From Clostridiaceae bacterium Marseille-Q4145 (GTDB taxonomy: Bacteria; Bacillota; Clostridia; Lachnospirales; Lachnospiraceae), in NCBI GenBank assembly GCA_018223365.1, contig JAGTTP010000001.1:1306822-1370821 (forward strand): 64,000 nucleotides of DNA. The letters run 5' to 3'. A program made the position numbers and the translations under genes. The notes below the pieces were generated by a model. It was not told the origin of the DNA, did not search any database, and saw nothing but the letters and a program-made list of their open reading frames with translations. Positions 15,935 to 26,300 of this stretch are shown here, one piece after another. Numbering within the stretch: position 1 is the stretch's first letter; every line of letters begins with the position of its first letter.

Positions 15935-16761
15935 ATTATACCTATTCCGAGGGAACTGCATATGAGATGCATGCACTCAAAAATATCAATCTGGAAATTC
16001 CGGACGGGCAGTTTGTGGGTCTCATTGGACACACCGGTTCTGGAAAATCAACGTTGACACAGCATTTGAACGGATTGACAAAGGCGACCAGCGGAAAGAT
16101 TTATTTTAATGGAAAAGATATCTATGGAGAAAATTTTTCCATGAAGGAACTGCGCAGCAAAGTCGGACTGGTGTTTCAGTATCCGGAGCATCAGCTCTTT
16201 GAGATTGATGTGCTGACGGATGTGTGCTTTGGTCCGAAGAATTTGGGGTGCAGTAAAGAAGAGGCTGAGGAACGGGCGAAGAAAGCCCTCCGTATGGTTG
16301 GCATGGGAGAAGAATATGATAAATGTTCTCCTTTTGAGCTGTCCGGCGGTCAGAAGCGTCGTGTTGCCATTGCCGGTGTACTGGCTATGGATCCGGAAGT
16401 GCTGATTCTGGATGAGCCGACGGCAGGACTTGACCCAAGAGGCCGGGATGAAATCCTGGATCAGATCAGTTATCTTCAGAAAGAGAGAGGAATCACGGTA
16501 ATTCTGGTTTCCCATAGTATGGAAGATGTGGCCAGATATGTGGATCGCCTGATTGTTATGAACCAGGGCGAGGTACGCTTTGATGGGACACCCAAGGAAG
16601 TGTTTCGTCATTATAAAGAATTGGAGGAGATCGGACTTGCGGCGCCGCAGGTAACGTATCTCATGCAGGAGTTGAAGGAAAAAGGTGCGTCTGTGGATAC
16701 GGAGGCAACCACAGTAGAGGAAGCTGCGGAGACCATTGAAAAATGGCTGCGACAGAGGTGA
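15910..16761 (+). CDS. ecfA2: ECF transporter energy-coupling ATPase A2
   Basis: A 283-residue ABC ATPase: Walker A GHTGSGKS, Q-loop FQYPEHQLFE, signature LSGGQKRRVAIAG, Walker B LILDEPTAGLDP and switch His in VSHSMED. It pairs with EcfA1 as a heterodimer under EcfT. The ATG lies inside the end of ecfA1, so translation is coupled. The order ecfA1-ecfA2-ecfT-truA near rplM-rpsI is characteristic of Firmicutes. Confidence 0.94.
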   Translation: MSIKVKNVNYTYSEGTAYEMHALKNINLEIPDGQFVGLIGHTGSGKSTLTQHLNGLTKATSGKIYFNGKDIYGENFSMKELRSKVGLVFQYPEHQLFEIDVLTDVCFGPKNLGCSKEEAEERAKKALRMVGMGEEYDKCSPFELSGGQKRRVAIAGVLAMDPEVLILDEPTAGLDPRGRDEILDQISYLQKERGITVILVSHSMEDVARYVDRLIVMNQGEVRFDGTPKEVFRHYKELEEIGLAAPQVTYLMQELKEKGASVDTEATTVEEAAETIEKWLRQR

Positions 16762-16768
16762 AAATAAT

Positions 16769-17593
16769 ATGATTCGAGATATAACATTAGGACAGTACTA
16801 TCCGGCAAAATCCGTGATCCATCAGCTGGATCCACGGGTGAAGCTGGTAGCAACCATGCTGTATGTCATTTCCCTTTTTGTGGCGAAGGGAATTATAGGA
16901 TATGTAATTGCCACGATTTTTCTGGCCATTGTGATCAAAACATCCAAAGTGCCATTTAAATTTATTACAAAGGGTCTGAAAGCAATCGTCATGCTGTTGA
17001 TGATTACCGTGGTATTTAATCTGTTTTTGATTGACGGTGATGTAGTACTCTGGCATTTCGGGTTTTTAAAAATTACAGATAAAGGTCTGAAGACGGCCAT
17101 TTTCATGGCAATTCGTCTGATTTATCTGATCATCGGTTCTTCGATTATGACGTTGACGACCACGCCGAATGATCTGACAGACGGTCTGGAAAAATTATTG
17201 GGGCCGTTGAAAAAGGTCCATGTACCGGTGCATGAAGTGTCTATGATGATGTCCATCGCACTTCGTTTTATTCCGATTTTACTGGAAGAGACAGATAAAA
17301 TTATGAAAGCGCAGATCGCCAGAGGAGCAGATTTTGAATCCGGTGGTCTGATTCAGAAAGCAAAGGCTATGATTCCGCTGCTGGTACCGCTGTTTATCTC
17401 CGCATTCCGCCGGGCAAATGATCTTGCCATGGCTATGGAAGCGCGCTGCTACCACGGAGGGGATGGGCGTACCAAGATGAAACCACTACATTATGAGAGC
17501 TGTGACAGGATGGCTTATGTGGCAGTCTGGGCCTACATGGCAGCCATGGTGGTATTTGGGAGACTGATCTATCACTATATTCCGTTTATATAG
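16769..17593 (+). CDS. ecfT: ECF transporter transmembrane subunit EcfT
   Basis: A 274-residue integral membrane protein with about five to six helices. The coupling segment has the two short Ala-Arg motifs typical of EcfT (QIARGADFESGG and AMEARCYHGG), which dock onto the two ATPases. It holds the substrate-specific S component. ATG at 16769 is preferred over the in-frame start at 16736, which lies inside ecfA2. Confidence 0.93.
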   Translation: MIRDITLGQYYPAKSVIHQLDPRVKLVATMLYVISLFVAKGIIGYVIATIFLAIVIKTSKVPFKFITKGLKAIVMLLMITVVFNLFLIDGDVVLWHFGFLKITDKGLKTAIFMAIRLIYLIIGSSIMTLTTTPNDLTDGLEKLLGPLKKVHVPVHEVSMMMSIALRFIPILLEETDKIMKAQIARGADFESGGLIQKAKAMIPLLVPLFISAFRRANDLAMAMEARCYHGGDGRTKMKPLHYESCDRMAYVAVWAYMAAMVVFGRLIYHYIPFI

Positions 17594-17606
17594 GAAAGGA
17601 ATCCGT

Positions 17607-18356
17607 ATGAAACGTGTGAAACTGGTGGTGGCCTATGACGGCACCAATTACCGGGGATGGCAGATTCAGAACAATGGTGAGACCATTGAGTCTATGCTGA
17701 ATCGTGCCATCAGCAGTCTGACCGGGGAGGATATCCATGTGATGGGATCCAGCCGGACAGACTCCGGTGTTCATGCCATGGGAAATGTGGCAGTATTTGA
17801 CACAGAGGCCAGAATGGCTGCAGACAAATTTTCTTATGCGTTGAATCAGCGCCTTCCGGAGGATATCCGGATTCAGAATTCCTGTGAAGTACCTTCGGAT
17901 TTTCATCCAAGATATCAGAAAACCGTGAAAACTTATGAATACCGTATTTTGAACAGGGAGTTTCCACTGCCTGCCTATCGATTGAATGCACATTTTACGT
18001 ATCGGCCACTGGATATTGCACGGATGCAGGAGGCAGCGCGTTACCTGGAAGGAGAGCATGATTTTCAGAGTTTCTGTGCAGCAGGCGCCCAGGTGAAAAC
18101 TACGGTTCGAACTATCTATGAATTAACTGTGGAAAAAGAGGGCGATCTGATTGTGATTCGAATTACGGGAAATGGATTTCTCTACAATATGGTTCGAATT
18201 ATTGCAGGAACACTAATGAAAGTCGGTATGGGCGAATGGGAGCCGGAGCGGATGACGGAAATTCTGGAAGGCCGTGACCGGAAGCTGGCAGGACCGACGG
18301 CGCCGGCCAAAGGTCTGACGCTTATGGAGATACATTTTAAGGGAGAAAAAGAATAA
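17607..18356 (+). CDS. truA: tRNA pseudouridine synthase A
   Basis: A 249-residue TruA that makes pseudouridine at positions 38-40 of tRNA anticodon arms. The catalytic Asp is residue 52 in SSRTDSGVHAMGN. YDGTNYRGWQ, FHPRYQKTVKTYEYRI and GNGFLYNMVRIIAGTLMKVG are family segments. AGGAAAGGA precedes the ATG. The last base of its stop is the first base of the MATE start codon. Confidence 0.95.
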   Translation: MKRVKLVVAYDGTNYRGWQIQNNGETIESMLNRAISSLTGEDIHVMGSSRTDSGVHAMGNVAVFDTEARMAADKFSYALNQRLPEDIRIQNSCEVPSDFHPRYQKTVKTYEYRILNREFPLPAYRLNAHFTYRPLDIARMQEAARYLEGEHDFQSFCAAGAQVKTTVRTIYELTVEKEGDLIVIRITGNGFLYNMVRIIAGTLMKVGMGEWEPERMTEILEGRDRKLAGPTAPAKGLTLMEIHFKGEKE

Positions 18357-19711
18357 TGGAAGAAAATAAGATGGGCGTCATGCCCATAGGGAAACTGATT
18401 GTTACGATGTCCCTGCCTATCATGATATCCATGCTGGTGCAGGCATTATATAATGTAGTGGACAGTGTTTTTGTGGCACGGATTGATGAATATGCCCTGA
18501 CTGCAGTGTCCATGGCATTTCCAATTCAAAATCTGATGATTGCAGTCAGTGTAGGAACGGCAGTGGGTGTCAATGCACTGTTGGCTCGTTATCTTGGGGC
18601 GAAAGATTATGAAAAGGTAAATAAGATTGCAGAAAATGCTGTTTTTCTGGCAATCATGAGTTACCTGGTGTTTTTATTGATAGGACTGTTCCTGGCAGAG
18701 CCGTTTTACAGAAGCCAGACAGATATCGAAGAAATCGTGCAGTACGGCCGACAGTATATTTCCATCTGCTGTTGTCTGTCTTTTGGTGTCTTTATCCAGA
18801 TTATGTTTGAACGTCTGCTTCAGGCAACAGGAAAGACGGTTTATACCATGTGTACGCAGGGAGTAGGAGCGCTTACCAATATTATTCTGGACCCGATCCT
18901 CATTTTTGGTATGTTTGGTCTGCCGCGTATGGGAGTGGCCGGAGCCGCCGCAGCAACAGTTGCAGGACAGATGGTGGCAGCAGTGCTGGCTGTGAGTTTG
19001 AATCATTTGAAAAATAAAGAAGTACGGATTCAGATGAAAGGTTTCCGTCCGAATCCGGAGATCATTGGACAGATCTACGAGATCGGGCTGCCGGCTATCG
19101 TCATGCAGGCAATTGGCTCAGCCATGAACTACGGTATGAACCGGATTCTCATCACGTTTTCCTCTACAGCAACAGCAGTCTTCGGCGTGTACTTCAAACT
19201 GCAGAGTTTTGTCTTTATGCCGGTATTCGGACTGAACAACGGAGTCACTCCAATTATTGCCTATAATTACGGTGCACAGAACAGAGAACGTGTGGTAAGT
19301 GCCATTCGTCATGTTGTGACTTATGCAGTAATTGTCATGCTGCTTGGACTGGCTGCTTTTCAGCTGTTACCGAGACAGCTTCTGCTCATGTTTGATGCGT
19401 CCGAGACGATGCTGGCTCTTGGTATTCCGGCCCTTCGGATTATCAGCCTGAGTTTTGTGCTGGCAAGCTTCGGTGTAGCAGCAAGTGGTGCATTCCAGGC
19501 ACTTGGCAAATCTATCTACAGTATGTATGTATCTGTGACAAGACAGCTGGTAGTATTGCTTCCGGCAGCATTCCTTCTGGCACAGACCGGAAGAGTGGAA
19601 CTGGTGTGGTGGGCATTCCCCATCGCAGAACTTGTTTCCTTTGCAATGTCCGTAATTTTCATGGTGCATATTAACCGGAAAATCATCTCTAAAATTGGCA
19701 AAAAAAGCTGA
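18356..19711 (+). CDS. MATE family efflux transporter
   Basis: A 451-residue membrane protein with about twelve helices in two homologous halves (MSLPIMISMLVQALYNVVDSVFV at the start; GLPAIVMQAIGSAMNYGMNRILI in the second half). MATE proteins export drugs or metabolites by Na+ or H+ antiport. The substrate is unknown. The TAATG overlap with truA implies coupled translation. Its place between truA and rplM is not the usual one and may be a lineage insertion. Confidence 0.9.
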   Translation: MEENKMGVMPIGKLIVTMSLPIMISMLVQALYNVVDSVFVARIDEYALTAVSMAFPIQNLMIAVSVGTAVGVNALLARYLGAKDYEKVNKIAENAVFLAIMSYLVFLLIGLFLAEPFYRSQTDIEEIVQYGRQYISICCCLSFGVFIQIMFERLLQATGKTVYTMCTQGVGALTNIILDPILIFGMFGLPRMGVAGAAAATVAGQMVAAVLAVSLNHLKNKEVRIQMKGFRPNPEIIGQIYEIGLPAIVMQAIGSAMNYGMNRILITFSSTATAVFGVYFKLQSFVFMPVFGLNNGVTPIIAYNYGAQNRERVVSAIRHVVTYAVIVMLLGLAAFQLLPRQLLLMFDASETMLALGIPALRIISLSFVLASFGVAASGAFQALGKSIYSMYVSVTRQLVVLLPAAFLLAQTGRVELVWWAFPIAELVSFAMSVIFMVHINRKIISKIGKKS

Positions 19712-19719
19712 AAAAACGG

Positions 19720-19748
19720 TTGACACAAGTCACGGTCTATCATATAAT
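19720..19748 (+). promoter_or_regulatory. Consensus promoter for rplM-rpsI
   Basis: A perfect TTGACA (19720-19725) and a perfect TATAAT (19743-19748) are 17 bases apart, 9 bases after the MATE stop. About 97 bases of leader precede rplM. Many Firmicutes carry an L13-binding leader here, but I could not confirm that fold by eye. Confidence 0.92.
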
Positions 19749-19851
19749 AATTAACTGTGACAACGCGAGAAAATATCTGATCCAATGCCCCGGTAAGATG
19801 TTTTTACGTATAAAAGCTACAAAACTTTGAATTTTAACAGGAGGTACACCT

Positions 19852-20280
19852 ATGAACAGTTTCATGGCTAATCCAGCAAAAGTGGAAAGAAAATGGTACG
19901 TAGTTGACGCTACCGGATATACATTAGGCCGTCTGGCTTCTGAAGTAGCAAAAGTGCTGAGAGGAAAGAACAAACCGATCTTTACTCCGCATATCGATAC
20001 TGGTGATTATGTAATCATCGTAAACGCAGAGAAAATCAAAGTGACCGGCAAAAAGCTGGATCAGAAGATTTACTATCATCATTCAGACTATGTAGGTGGT
20101 ATGAAAGAGACCACTCTGAGAGAAATGCTTGCAAAGAAACCGGAGAAGGTTGTTGAGCTCGCAGTTAAAGGAATGCTTCCGAAAGGACCGCTCGGAAGAG
20201 AGATGTTCACCAAACTTCATGTTTATGCTGGTGCAGAGCATCCGCATACCGCTCAGAAACCGGAAGTTCTGACATTTTAA
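19852..20280 (+). CDS. rplM: 50S ribosomal protein L13
   Basis: A 142-residue L13 with WYVVDATGYTLGRLASEVAKVLRGK, the YYHHSDYVGGMK segment and C-terminal HVYAGAEHPHTAQKPE. It is an early assembly protein of the 50S subunit. ACAGGAGGTACACC precedes ATG 19852. It forms a two-gene operon with rpsI. Confidence 0.96.
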   Translation: MNSFMANPAKVERKWYVVDATGYTLGRLASEVAKVLRGKNKPIFTPHIDTGDYVIIVNAEKIKVTGKKLDQKIYYHHSDYVGGMKETTLREMLAKKPEKVVELAVKGMLPKGPLGREMFTKLHVYAGAEHPHTAQKPEVLTF

Positions 20281-20308
20281 TCAGGTAGGAAGAAGGAGGT
20301 AAATTATC

Positions 20309-20701
20309 ATGGCTAAGACAAAATTCTATGGAACCGGAAGAAGAAAGAAATCCATCGCCAGAGTTTATCTGGTACCGGGAACCGGCAACATTACTGTAAA
20401 TAAAAGAAGCATCGATGAGTATTTCGGACTGGAGACTCTGAAAGTTATCGTTCGTCAGCCGCTGGCAGCTACTGAGAACACCGAGAAATTCGACGTTCTG
20501 GTAAATGTTCGTGGTGGTGGTTACACCGGACAGGCAGGTGCTGTAAGACACGGTATCGCTCGTGCACTTGTACAGGCTGATCCGGAGTACAGACCGATCC
20601 TGAAAAAAGCAGGATTCCTGACTCGTGACCCGAGAATGAAAGAGCGTAAAAAGTACGGTCTCAAAGCAGCTCGTCGCGCTCCGCAGTTCAGCAAGCGATA
20701 A
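20309..20701 (+). CDS. rpsI: 30S ribosomal protein S9
   Basis: A 130-residue S9 starting MAKTKFYGTGRRKKSIARVYL and ending with the conserved RRAPQFSKR tail, which contacts P-site tRNA. The tail is intact, so the mobile element downstream has not damaged it. The 3' end of rpsI is a known ICE insertion site in streptococci; here the element begins just past the terminator. Confidence 0.96.
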   Translation: MAKTKFYGTGRRKKSIARVYLVPGTGNITVNKRSIDEYFGLETLKVIVRQPLAATENTEKFDVLVNVRGGGYTGQAGAVRHGIARALVQADPEYRPILKKAGFLTRDPRMKERKKYGLKAARRAPQFSKR

Positions 20702-20731
20702 TCGACTGTTCAGACTATATCAAAATGGTTC

Positions 20732-20767
20732 AAAAACCCCGGAAAATCAAGGTTTTCCGGGGTTTTT
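20732..20767 (+). terminator. Rho-independent terminator after rpsI
   Basis: AAAACCCCGGAAAA and TTTTCCGGGGTTTT pair perfectly over 14 bases around TCAAGG, followed by T residues. It is the last clearly chromosomal feature before the conjugative element. Confidence 0.94.
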
Positions 20768-21108
20768 CTATACCATCTCGTCTGATTCAGTTTGTCGGAT
20801 TTTTACCTGATTTGACCAGCTTTGACCCCGTTTTTTTGTGTTAATAAGTGGGCAAGTGGCCATTTTGGACCCCATTTGTGTTAAAAAATAGGGCAAAATT
20901 CGGTGCTGAACAGGCTTCATTGAGGTTGATTTTTGCTCGTTCAGAGTGCCGTTTTAGTCCCCTGATCGGTTCCATTTTCTGAGGTGAAACCGCTGGTGCA
21001 GTTTCGCCGGTTTTGATGAGATTTGATAAAAGCAGATCATGTTTCTATTGTTTGCACATTGGAAAATTCGGCTTAGGTTCGATATGCTGTAAGCACAAGG
21101 AGGGCGAA
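20768..21108. other. Gene-free element left end with imperfect repeats
   Basis: This stretch after the rpsI terminator holds no convincing gene. It has two imperfect direct repeats (20824-20855 and 20868-20896, sharing GACCCC, TTTGTGTTAA and GGGCAA). It also has three TTTGACC/TTTGGACC words, and a hairpin GGTGAAAC/GTTTCGCC at 20983-21008. A weak promoter (TTGGAA, 18 bases, TATGCT at 21083) may serve the next gene. It probably contains the left attachment junction, which cannot be fixed without the other end. Confidence 0.5.
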
Positions 21109-21267
21109 ATGATGATGAGAATGAAAAGACGTTATCTTTATCTGAGTTGTGAAGAAGCCAGACTTGTGCTGCAAAGCCTGATCCGCTTCAAGAACAAATT
21201 ACAGCAGCAAGGACGATTTACCGATTGTGTGGACGAACTGATCCTGAAAGTATCGGAAGTCCTTTAA
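21109..21267 (+). CDS. Small conserved element protein
   Basis: A 52-residue basic protein, MMMRMKRRYLYLSCEEARLV to ...ELILKVSEVL. ATG 21109 follows AAGGAGGGCGAA; the ORF is open further upstream but without a binding site. Similar short proteins precede parA in related elements, from memory. It may be a small regulator or partition accessory; no domain was recognised. Confidence 0.6.
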   Translation: MMMRMKRRYLYLSCEEARLVLQSLIRFKNKLQQQGRFTDCVDELILKVSEVL

Positions 21268-21296
21268 AAAACTGAATATAGAGTATTACATATAGA

Positions 21297-21333
21297 CCGC
21301 TTATTCCTTAGCTAAGAGTAAGCGGCTTTTTTT
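21297..21333 (+). terminator. Terminator or attenuator before parA
   Basis: CCGCTTA and TAAGCGG pair around a 15-base loop and run into CTTTTTTT. A second small hairpin (TAGCCGT/ACGGCTA, 21344-21372) follows immediately before the parA binding site. The pair could attenuate transcription into parA-parB. Confidence 0.75.
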
Positions 21334-21396
21334 ATGCCCATACATAGCCGTTTGCTTCGCCGCTTACGGCTAAATAAAGGAAAGGAGGAACCCATT

Positions 21397-22215
21397 ATGG
21401 CGAAAACGAAAGTAATCTCCGTAGCAAATCAAAAGGGCGGTGTCGGAAAAAGTACCAGTGTGTACTGTATTGGCGCTGGACTGGCCCAGGACGGCAAGAA
21501 AGTCCTGCTGGTTGATGTTGACCCGCAGGGTGATTTGACCAAGATGCTGGGGCAGCGGAAGCCTCATGACCTACCACATACTCTTGGTGATGTCATGAAT
21601 GAAGTTGTATTGGGAAAGGAAATTGCTGAACACACAGAAATCATGCACCACCACGAGGGCTTTGACTTTGTACCGGGAAACCGTGTGCTGTCTGCTGTGG
21701 AAGTCGGCCTTGTGAATGTCATGAGCCGGGAAACGGTATTACGGCAGTATGTGGACAGCGTAAAGAAGGATTATGATTATGTGCTTCTGGATTGCCGTCC
21801 CTCTCTCGGTATGCTGGTTATCAACGCCCTGGCTGCTTCTGATTATGTACTCATTCCCGTCCAGGCGGATTATCTGGCGGCTGAGGACATGACCGAATTG
21901 GTCGGTACAGTACAACAGGTCAAGCGGCAGATCAATCCCAAACTGAAAATCGGCGGTGTATTCCTGACCATGGCCAACGAGACCAATTTCCGTAAGGATA
22001 CGGTTCGCGCCGTGAAGGAAAACATCGGCAGACATCTGCCCGTCCTGCAAGCGGTCATTCCTGCAACGGTTCGTCTGGCAGAAGTCAGCACGGCGGACAA
22101 GAGCATCTTTAAGCATGACCCGCGAGGACCGGCTGCTGCGGCTTACGGAGGTCTGGTAAAGGAGGTGTTGGAGATTGGCGAAAAACAGCGTAGCCGATCT
22201 GCTCAATGTAGATAG
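21397..22215 (+). CDS. parA: ParA-type partition ATPase
   Basis: A 272-residue ParA/Soj-like ATPase with the deviant Walker A KGGVGKST (signature Lys13, Lys18), VDVDPQGDLTKM, and Walker B YDYVLLDCRPSLGM. In ICEs it helps maintain the excised circular form. There is no N-terminal DNA-binding domain, so this is the short ParA type. ATG 21397 follows AAAGGAGGAA; the upstream in-frame start at 21334 lies in the terminator. It overlaps parB by 41 bases. Confidence 0.93.
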   Translation: MAKTKVISVANQKGGVGKSTSVYCIGAGLAQDGKKVLLVDVDPQGDLTKMLGQRKPHDLPHTLGDVMNEVVLGKEIAEHTEIMHHHEGFDFVPGNRVLSAVEVGLVNVMSRETVLRQYVDSVKKDYDYVLLDCRPSLGMLVINALAASDYVLIPVQADYLAAEDMTELVGTVQQVKRQINPKLKIGGVFLTMANETNFRKDTVRAVKENIGRHLPVLQAVIPATVRLAEVSTADKSIFKHDPRGPAAAAYGGLVKEVLEIGEKQRSRSAQCR

Positions 22216-23128
22216 CCTTTTTACCACACAGACTGAGCGTGACGAGGCGCAGCGAGAAACCGTCCGGGATATTCCATTGGAGGAGATCAGCGATTTTCCC
22301 AACCACCCATTTAAGGTGCGTATGGATGAAAAGATGATGGAAATGGCGGACAGCGTAAAGCAATATGGTGTTCTGGTGCCTGCTTTGGTGCGCCCTAAAG
22401 TAGATGGCGGCTATGAAATGATTGCCGGTCATCGGCGCAAAAGAGCCAGCGAAATGGCAGGAAAACCTGTGCTTTCCTGTATCATTCGGGATATGACCGA
22501 TGATGAAGCCACCATTGTCATGGTTGATTCCAACCTGCAACGAGAGCAGATTTTGCCGTCAGAAAAAGCCTTTGCCTATAAGATGAAGCTGGATGCCATG
22601 AAGCGGCAGGGGCAACGGACGGATTTAACTTGTGAGCCACTGGCGCACAAGTTCGCAGGAATGAAATCGCGGGATATTTTAGCTGAACAAGTTGGCGAAA
22701 GTAAAGACCAAATTCGTAGATATATCCGCCTGACCCATCTTATTCCTGAAATCCTGGATTTGGTGGACAACTCTGTTTTCCGCGAAAAGGATAAGCTGCA
22801 AATCGCTCTGCGGCCTGCGGTGGAGCTGTCCTACCTCACCGAAAAGGAACAGCATGACTTACTGGAGATCATGGAGTGCGAGGACTGTACTCCTTCCCAT
22901 GCCCAGGCAATCAAGATGCGGCAGTTTTCTCAGGAGGGCAGATTGGATGCCAATGTGTTGCTGTCTATCATGCAGGAGGAAAAACCGAACCAGGTAGAGC
23001 AATTCAAAATCGCAAAGGACCGTATTTCAAAATTCTTTTTGCCGGGGACGCCCGCGAAAAAAATGGAGGATACCATCGTGAAAGCATTGGAACTTTATCG
23101 GAAGCGTCAACGCGACATGGAGCGATGA
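22175..23128 (+). CDS. parB: ParB/Spo0J-like partition protein
   Basis: A 317-residue ParB with the N-terminal nuclease-like CTP-binding fold (RDIPLEEISDFPNHPFKVR, ADSVKQYGVLVPALVRP, YEMIAGHRRKRASEMAG, NLQREQILPSEKAFAYK) and a helix-turn-helix around LAEQVGESKDQIRRYIRLTHLIPEI. The start is TTG 22175, 9 bases after AAGGAGG and inside parA. It ends RDMER, a C-terminal pattern repeated in other proteins of this element. Confidence 0.9.
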   Translation: MAKNSVADLLNVDSLFTTQTERDEAQRETVRDIPLEEISDFPNHPFKVRMDEKMMEMADSVKQYGVLVPALVRPKVDGGYEMIAGHRRKRASEMAGKPVLSCIIRDMTDDEATIVMVDSNLQREQILPSEKAFAYKMKLDAMKRQGQRTDLTCEPLAHKFAGMKSRDILAEQVGESKDQIRRYIRLTHLIPEILDLVDNSVFREKDKLQIALRPAVELSYLTEKEQHDLLEIMECEDCTPSHAQAIKMRQFSQEGRLDANVLLSIMQEEKPNQVEQFKIAKDRISKFFLPGTPAKKMEDTIVKALELYRKRQRDMER

Positions 23129-23342
23129 GCGGTCCGCCAAGGGGAAACTATGCCTTTTTTTCTGCAACACAGCAGTTTTCCGCTCTCCCCCTCTCCACAC
23201 CTCACCCCCTCTGAACCTGCTGTACCAGCCGAAAAAAGAGATATGGGGTTCTTGCAAAAGTGATGAGGTATGGAGCATCAAGGCAGCATGGCTGAATTTC
23301 TTTTTCAGCCGGTAAAATACAACGAAAGATTTGGAGGTAACA

Positions 23343-26300
23343 ATGAAAATCAAACAATTCTTCAAAAAGGCCGCGGCTATGGTTATGGCTGCGGTCACAG
23401 TTTTCTCCCTGTTGCCGGCAACGGCATTTGCGGCAACGGGAGATGTGGGTACGATTTCCTTCACCCACACCTACGATTCGGCTGGGAATGTGATGCACTA
23501 CAATTCCAGCGCGGTGATCAACGGCTACACTGCTGGTGGTACCGGTAAAAACAAATACCGCATGTATGTGGACGGTTCCACGGCATTTTGTATTCAGCCG
23601 GGTGTACCGCTGAAAACGGGAAACAAGCTGACTGAAAACTCATCTGAAACATGGAACGCTCTTTCAGCCAGTCAGAAAAAGGCCGTTGGACTGGCGCTTT
23701 TGTATGGCTATCAGGGCAACCGTGACAGTCTGACAGGCAGTGACGATGAAAAGTGGCTGGCAACACAGACGCTTGTATGGGAGTTCGTGACCGGATGCCG
23801 AAACGCCACGGGTTCTTTTGCACAGACAGATACCACGGTTTACACCCTGCACTTTGGTTCCAACTACCCTAACAGCGGTGCGGCGGCAGCGTATGATCAG
23901 ATTGTATCTGCGCTGACAAAGCACAATAAGGTTCCAAGCTTTATGAATGGCTCATCCAGAGAGTTGGAATATAAGGATGGCCAGTATGTTTTGACACTGA
24001 CGGACACCAATGGTGTTTTGTCTGAGTACAGCTTCTCCAGCTCTGACCGCAGCGTGAATATTTCAAAGTCCGGGAATACGCTGACCATTTCTTCTACCAA
24101 TGCTTTTTCCGGTACAGTACAGGTCACAGCCACGCGAAATAACATTCCCGTTGTAAGTGAGAGCGCCAAACTGATCGCTTACGGTGATCCTGACCTGCAG
24201 GACCTGGTTACGGGTGTGGAAAACGCAGATGATGTAACGGCTTATCTGAACGTGGAAACGCCGACCGGAAGCATCGGTCTGAAAAAGACTTCCGAGGACG
24301 GAAAAGTGGAGGGCATCACATTCAAAGTTGAAGGCAATGGCATCAACCAGACCGTCAAAACCAATGCTGCAGGAGAAATCCAGATCGACGGTCTTACTCC
24401 TGGCGTTTACACGGTAACGGAACAGAACTATGAGAAATACGAGCCGCAGGGCGTTCAGCGTGTGACGGTTATCGGCGGAAGAACCGCGACCGTGACTTTT
24501 AATAACGTGCTGAAGTGCGGCGCACTGACCGTGACCAAGACCAGCGAGGACGGACTTGTGGAAGGTATGAAGTTCCATCTGTATGGCACTTCACTTTCCG
24601 GCATTGCTGTGGATGAGTACGCCGTGACCGACAGCAGCGGTAAGGCATACTTCCAGAATGTTCTGATCGGTTCTGGCTATGTGCTGGAAGAAGTGGATAC
24701 GCCGATTCGATATGTGATTCCTGAAAATCAGACAGCAGCGGTGGAATGGAACTGTGTCACCGAAAAAAGCGTTGTGAATGTGCTGAAAAAGTGGAATGTC
24801 ACTGTGACCAAGAGCGACCGGGAAACCGGAACAGCACAGGGCAACGCTTCTCTTGCCGGTGCAGTCTACGGCATTTATAAGGGTGATCAGCTTATCGACA
24901 CTTATACCACAGATGCCAACAGTCAATTCACAACGGCATATTATGTTTGCGGCGATGATTGGTCCATTCGGGAAATTACCCCGTCCGAGGGCTATCTGCT
25001 GGATGAAACCGCTTATCATGTAGGCGCGGAAGCGCAGCTTTACACGGTGGAATACAATTCTACCGCCAACGATGTGAATGAACAGGTCATTAAAGGCAGT
25101 ATCGCTCTGATCAAGCACACGGATGATGGGGAAACCAAGCTGGAAACCCCAGAGGCCGGAGCCGAGTTTTCGGTCTACCTGAAATCTTCTGGCAGCTATG
25201 ATGCTGCAAAAGACAGCGAGCGCGATTATCTGGTTTGCGATGAAAATGGATTTGCACAGACCAAGCTGCTCCCCTATGGTATCTATACTGTTCATCAGGT
25301 ATCCGGCTGGGATGGTCGGGAGCTGCTGGCCGACTTTGATGTGTACATTGCAAAGGACGGACAGGTTTATCGCTATCTGGCCAACAACGCCAACTTTGAG
25401 AGCTTCATCAAGGTCATTAAAGTAGATGCAGAAACCGGAAAGACAATACCGTATGCAGGTGCTGGCTTCCAGATTTATCGTCCTGATGGAAGCAAGGTGG
25501 AAATGACTTTCACTTATCCGACCCCGACCACAATCGACACTTTTTATACCAATGACGAGGGCTATCTGGTGACGCCTGAAAAGCTGGAATATGGTTCCGG
25601 CTATTCTCTCGTAGAAGTATCTGCACCGTATGGCTATGTGCTGAACTCTGATCCGGTTTACTTCGATGTGACTGCGGATAATGCGACAGAGGAAGGTTCT
25701 GTGACTGTTGTGGAAGTCATAAAGCCTAACATGGCTCAGAAAGGAATCATTAAAGTCAGCAAATCCGGCGAGGTGTTTGTAACTGTAAGCGAAAGTGACG
25801 GTATCTACCAGCCAGTCTATGCGGTTCAGGGGCTGCCGGGTGCAGTTTATGAGATCACTGCGGCTGAGGATGTGGTTACGCCGGATGGCACACTGCGCTG
25901 CTCTGCCGGCGATGTGGTGGATACCATCACCACAGGCGATGATGGTCTTGCAGAAAGCAAGCCGCTGTATCTTGGTAAATATGAAATCTGCGAGATCACC
26001 GCTCCTTATGGAATGGTGCTGAATACGGAGGTTCATACCGCAGAGCTTGTCTATGCCGGACAGGAGATCGAAATCACCGAAACATCTGCCAGCTTCTATA
26101 ACGAACGGCAGAAGGCAGCGATTTCTCTGGATAAGGTCATGGAGCAGAACGAAAAATTCAGCATTGGCATGAATGGTGAAATCACCGCTGTTACCTTTGG
26201 CCTTTATGCCAATGAGGAACTGACGGCAGCGGATGGCTCCGCTATCCCGGCTGACGGTATGCTGGAGATTCTTTCTGTAAATGAAAATGGTCATGCCATT

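Noticed and set aside
20768..21108. Integrase or excisionase gene at the left end
   Set aside because: No open frame here shows tyrosine or serine recombinase motifs; the recombinase must lie outside the window.
21397..23128. Plasmid replication region rather than ICE partition genes
   Set aside because: No replication initiator accompanies parA/parB, the genes are joined to a chromosomal rpsI flank, and the following genes are ICE-type.
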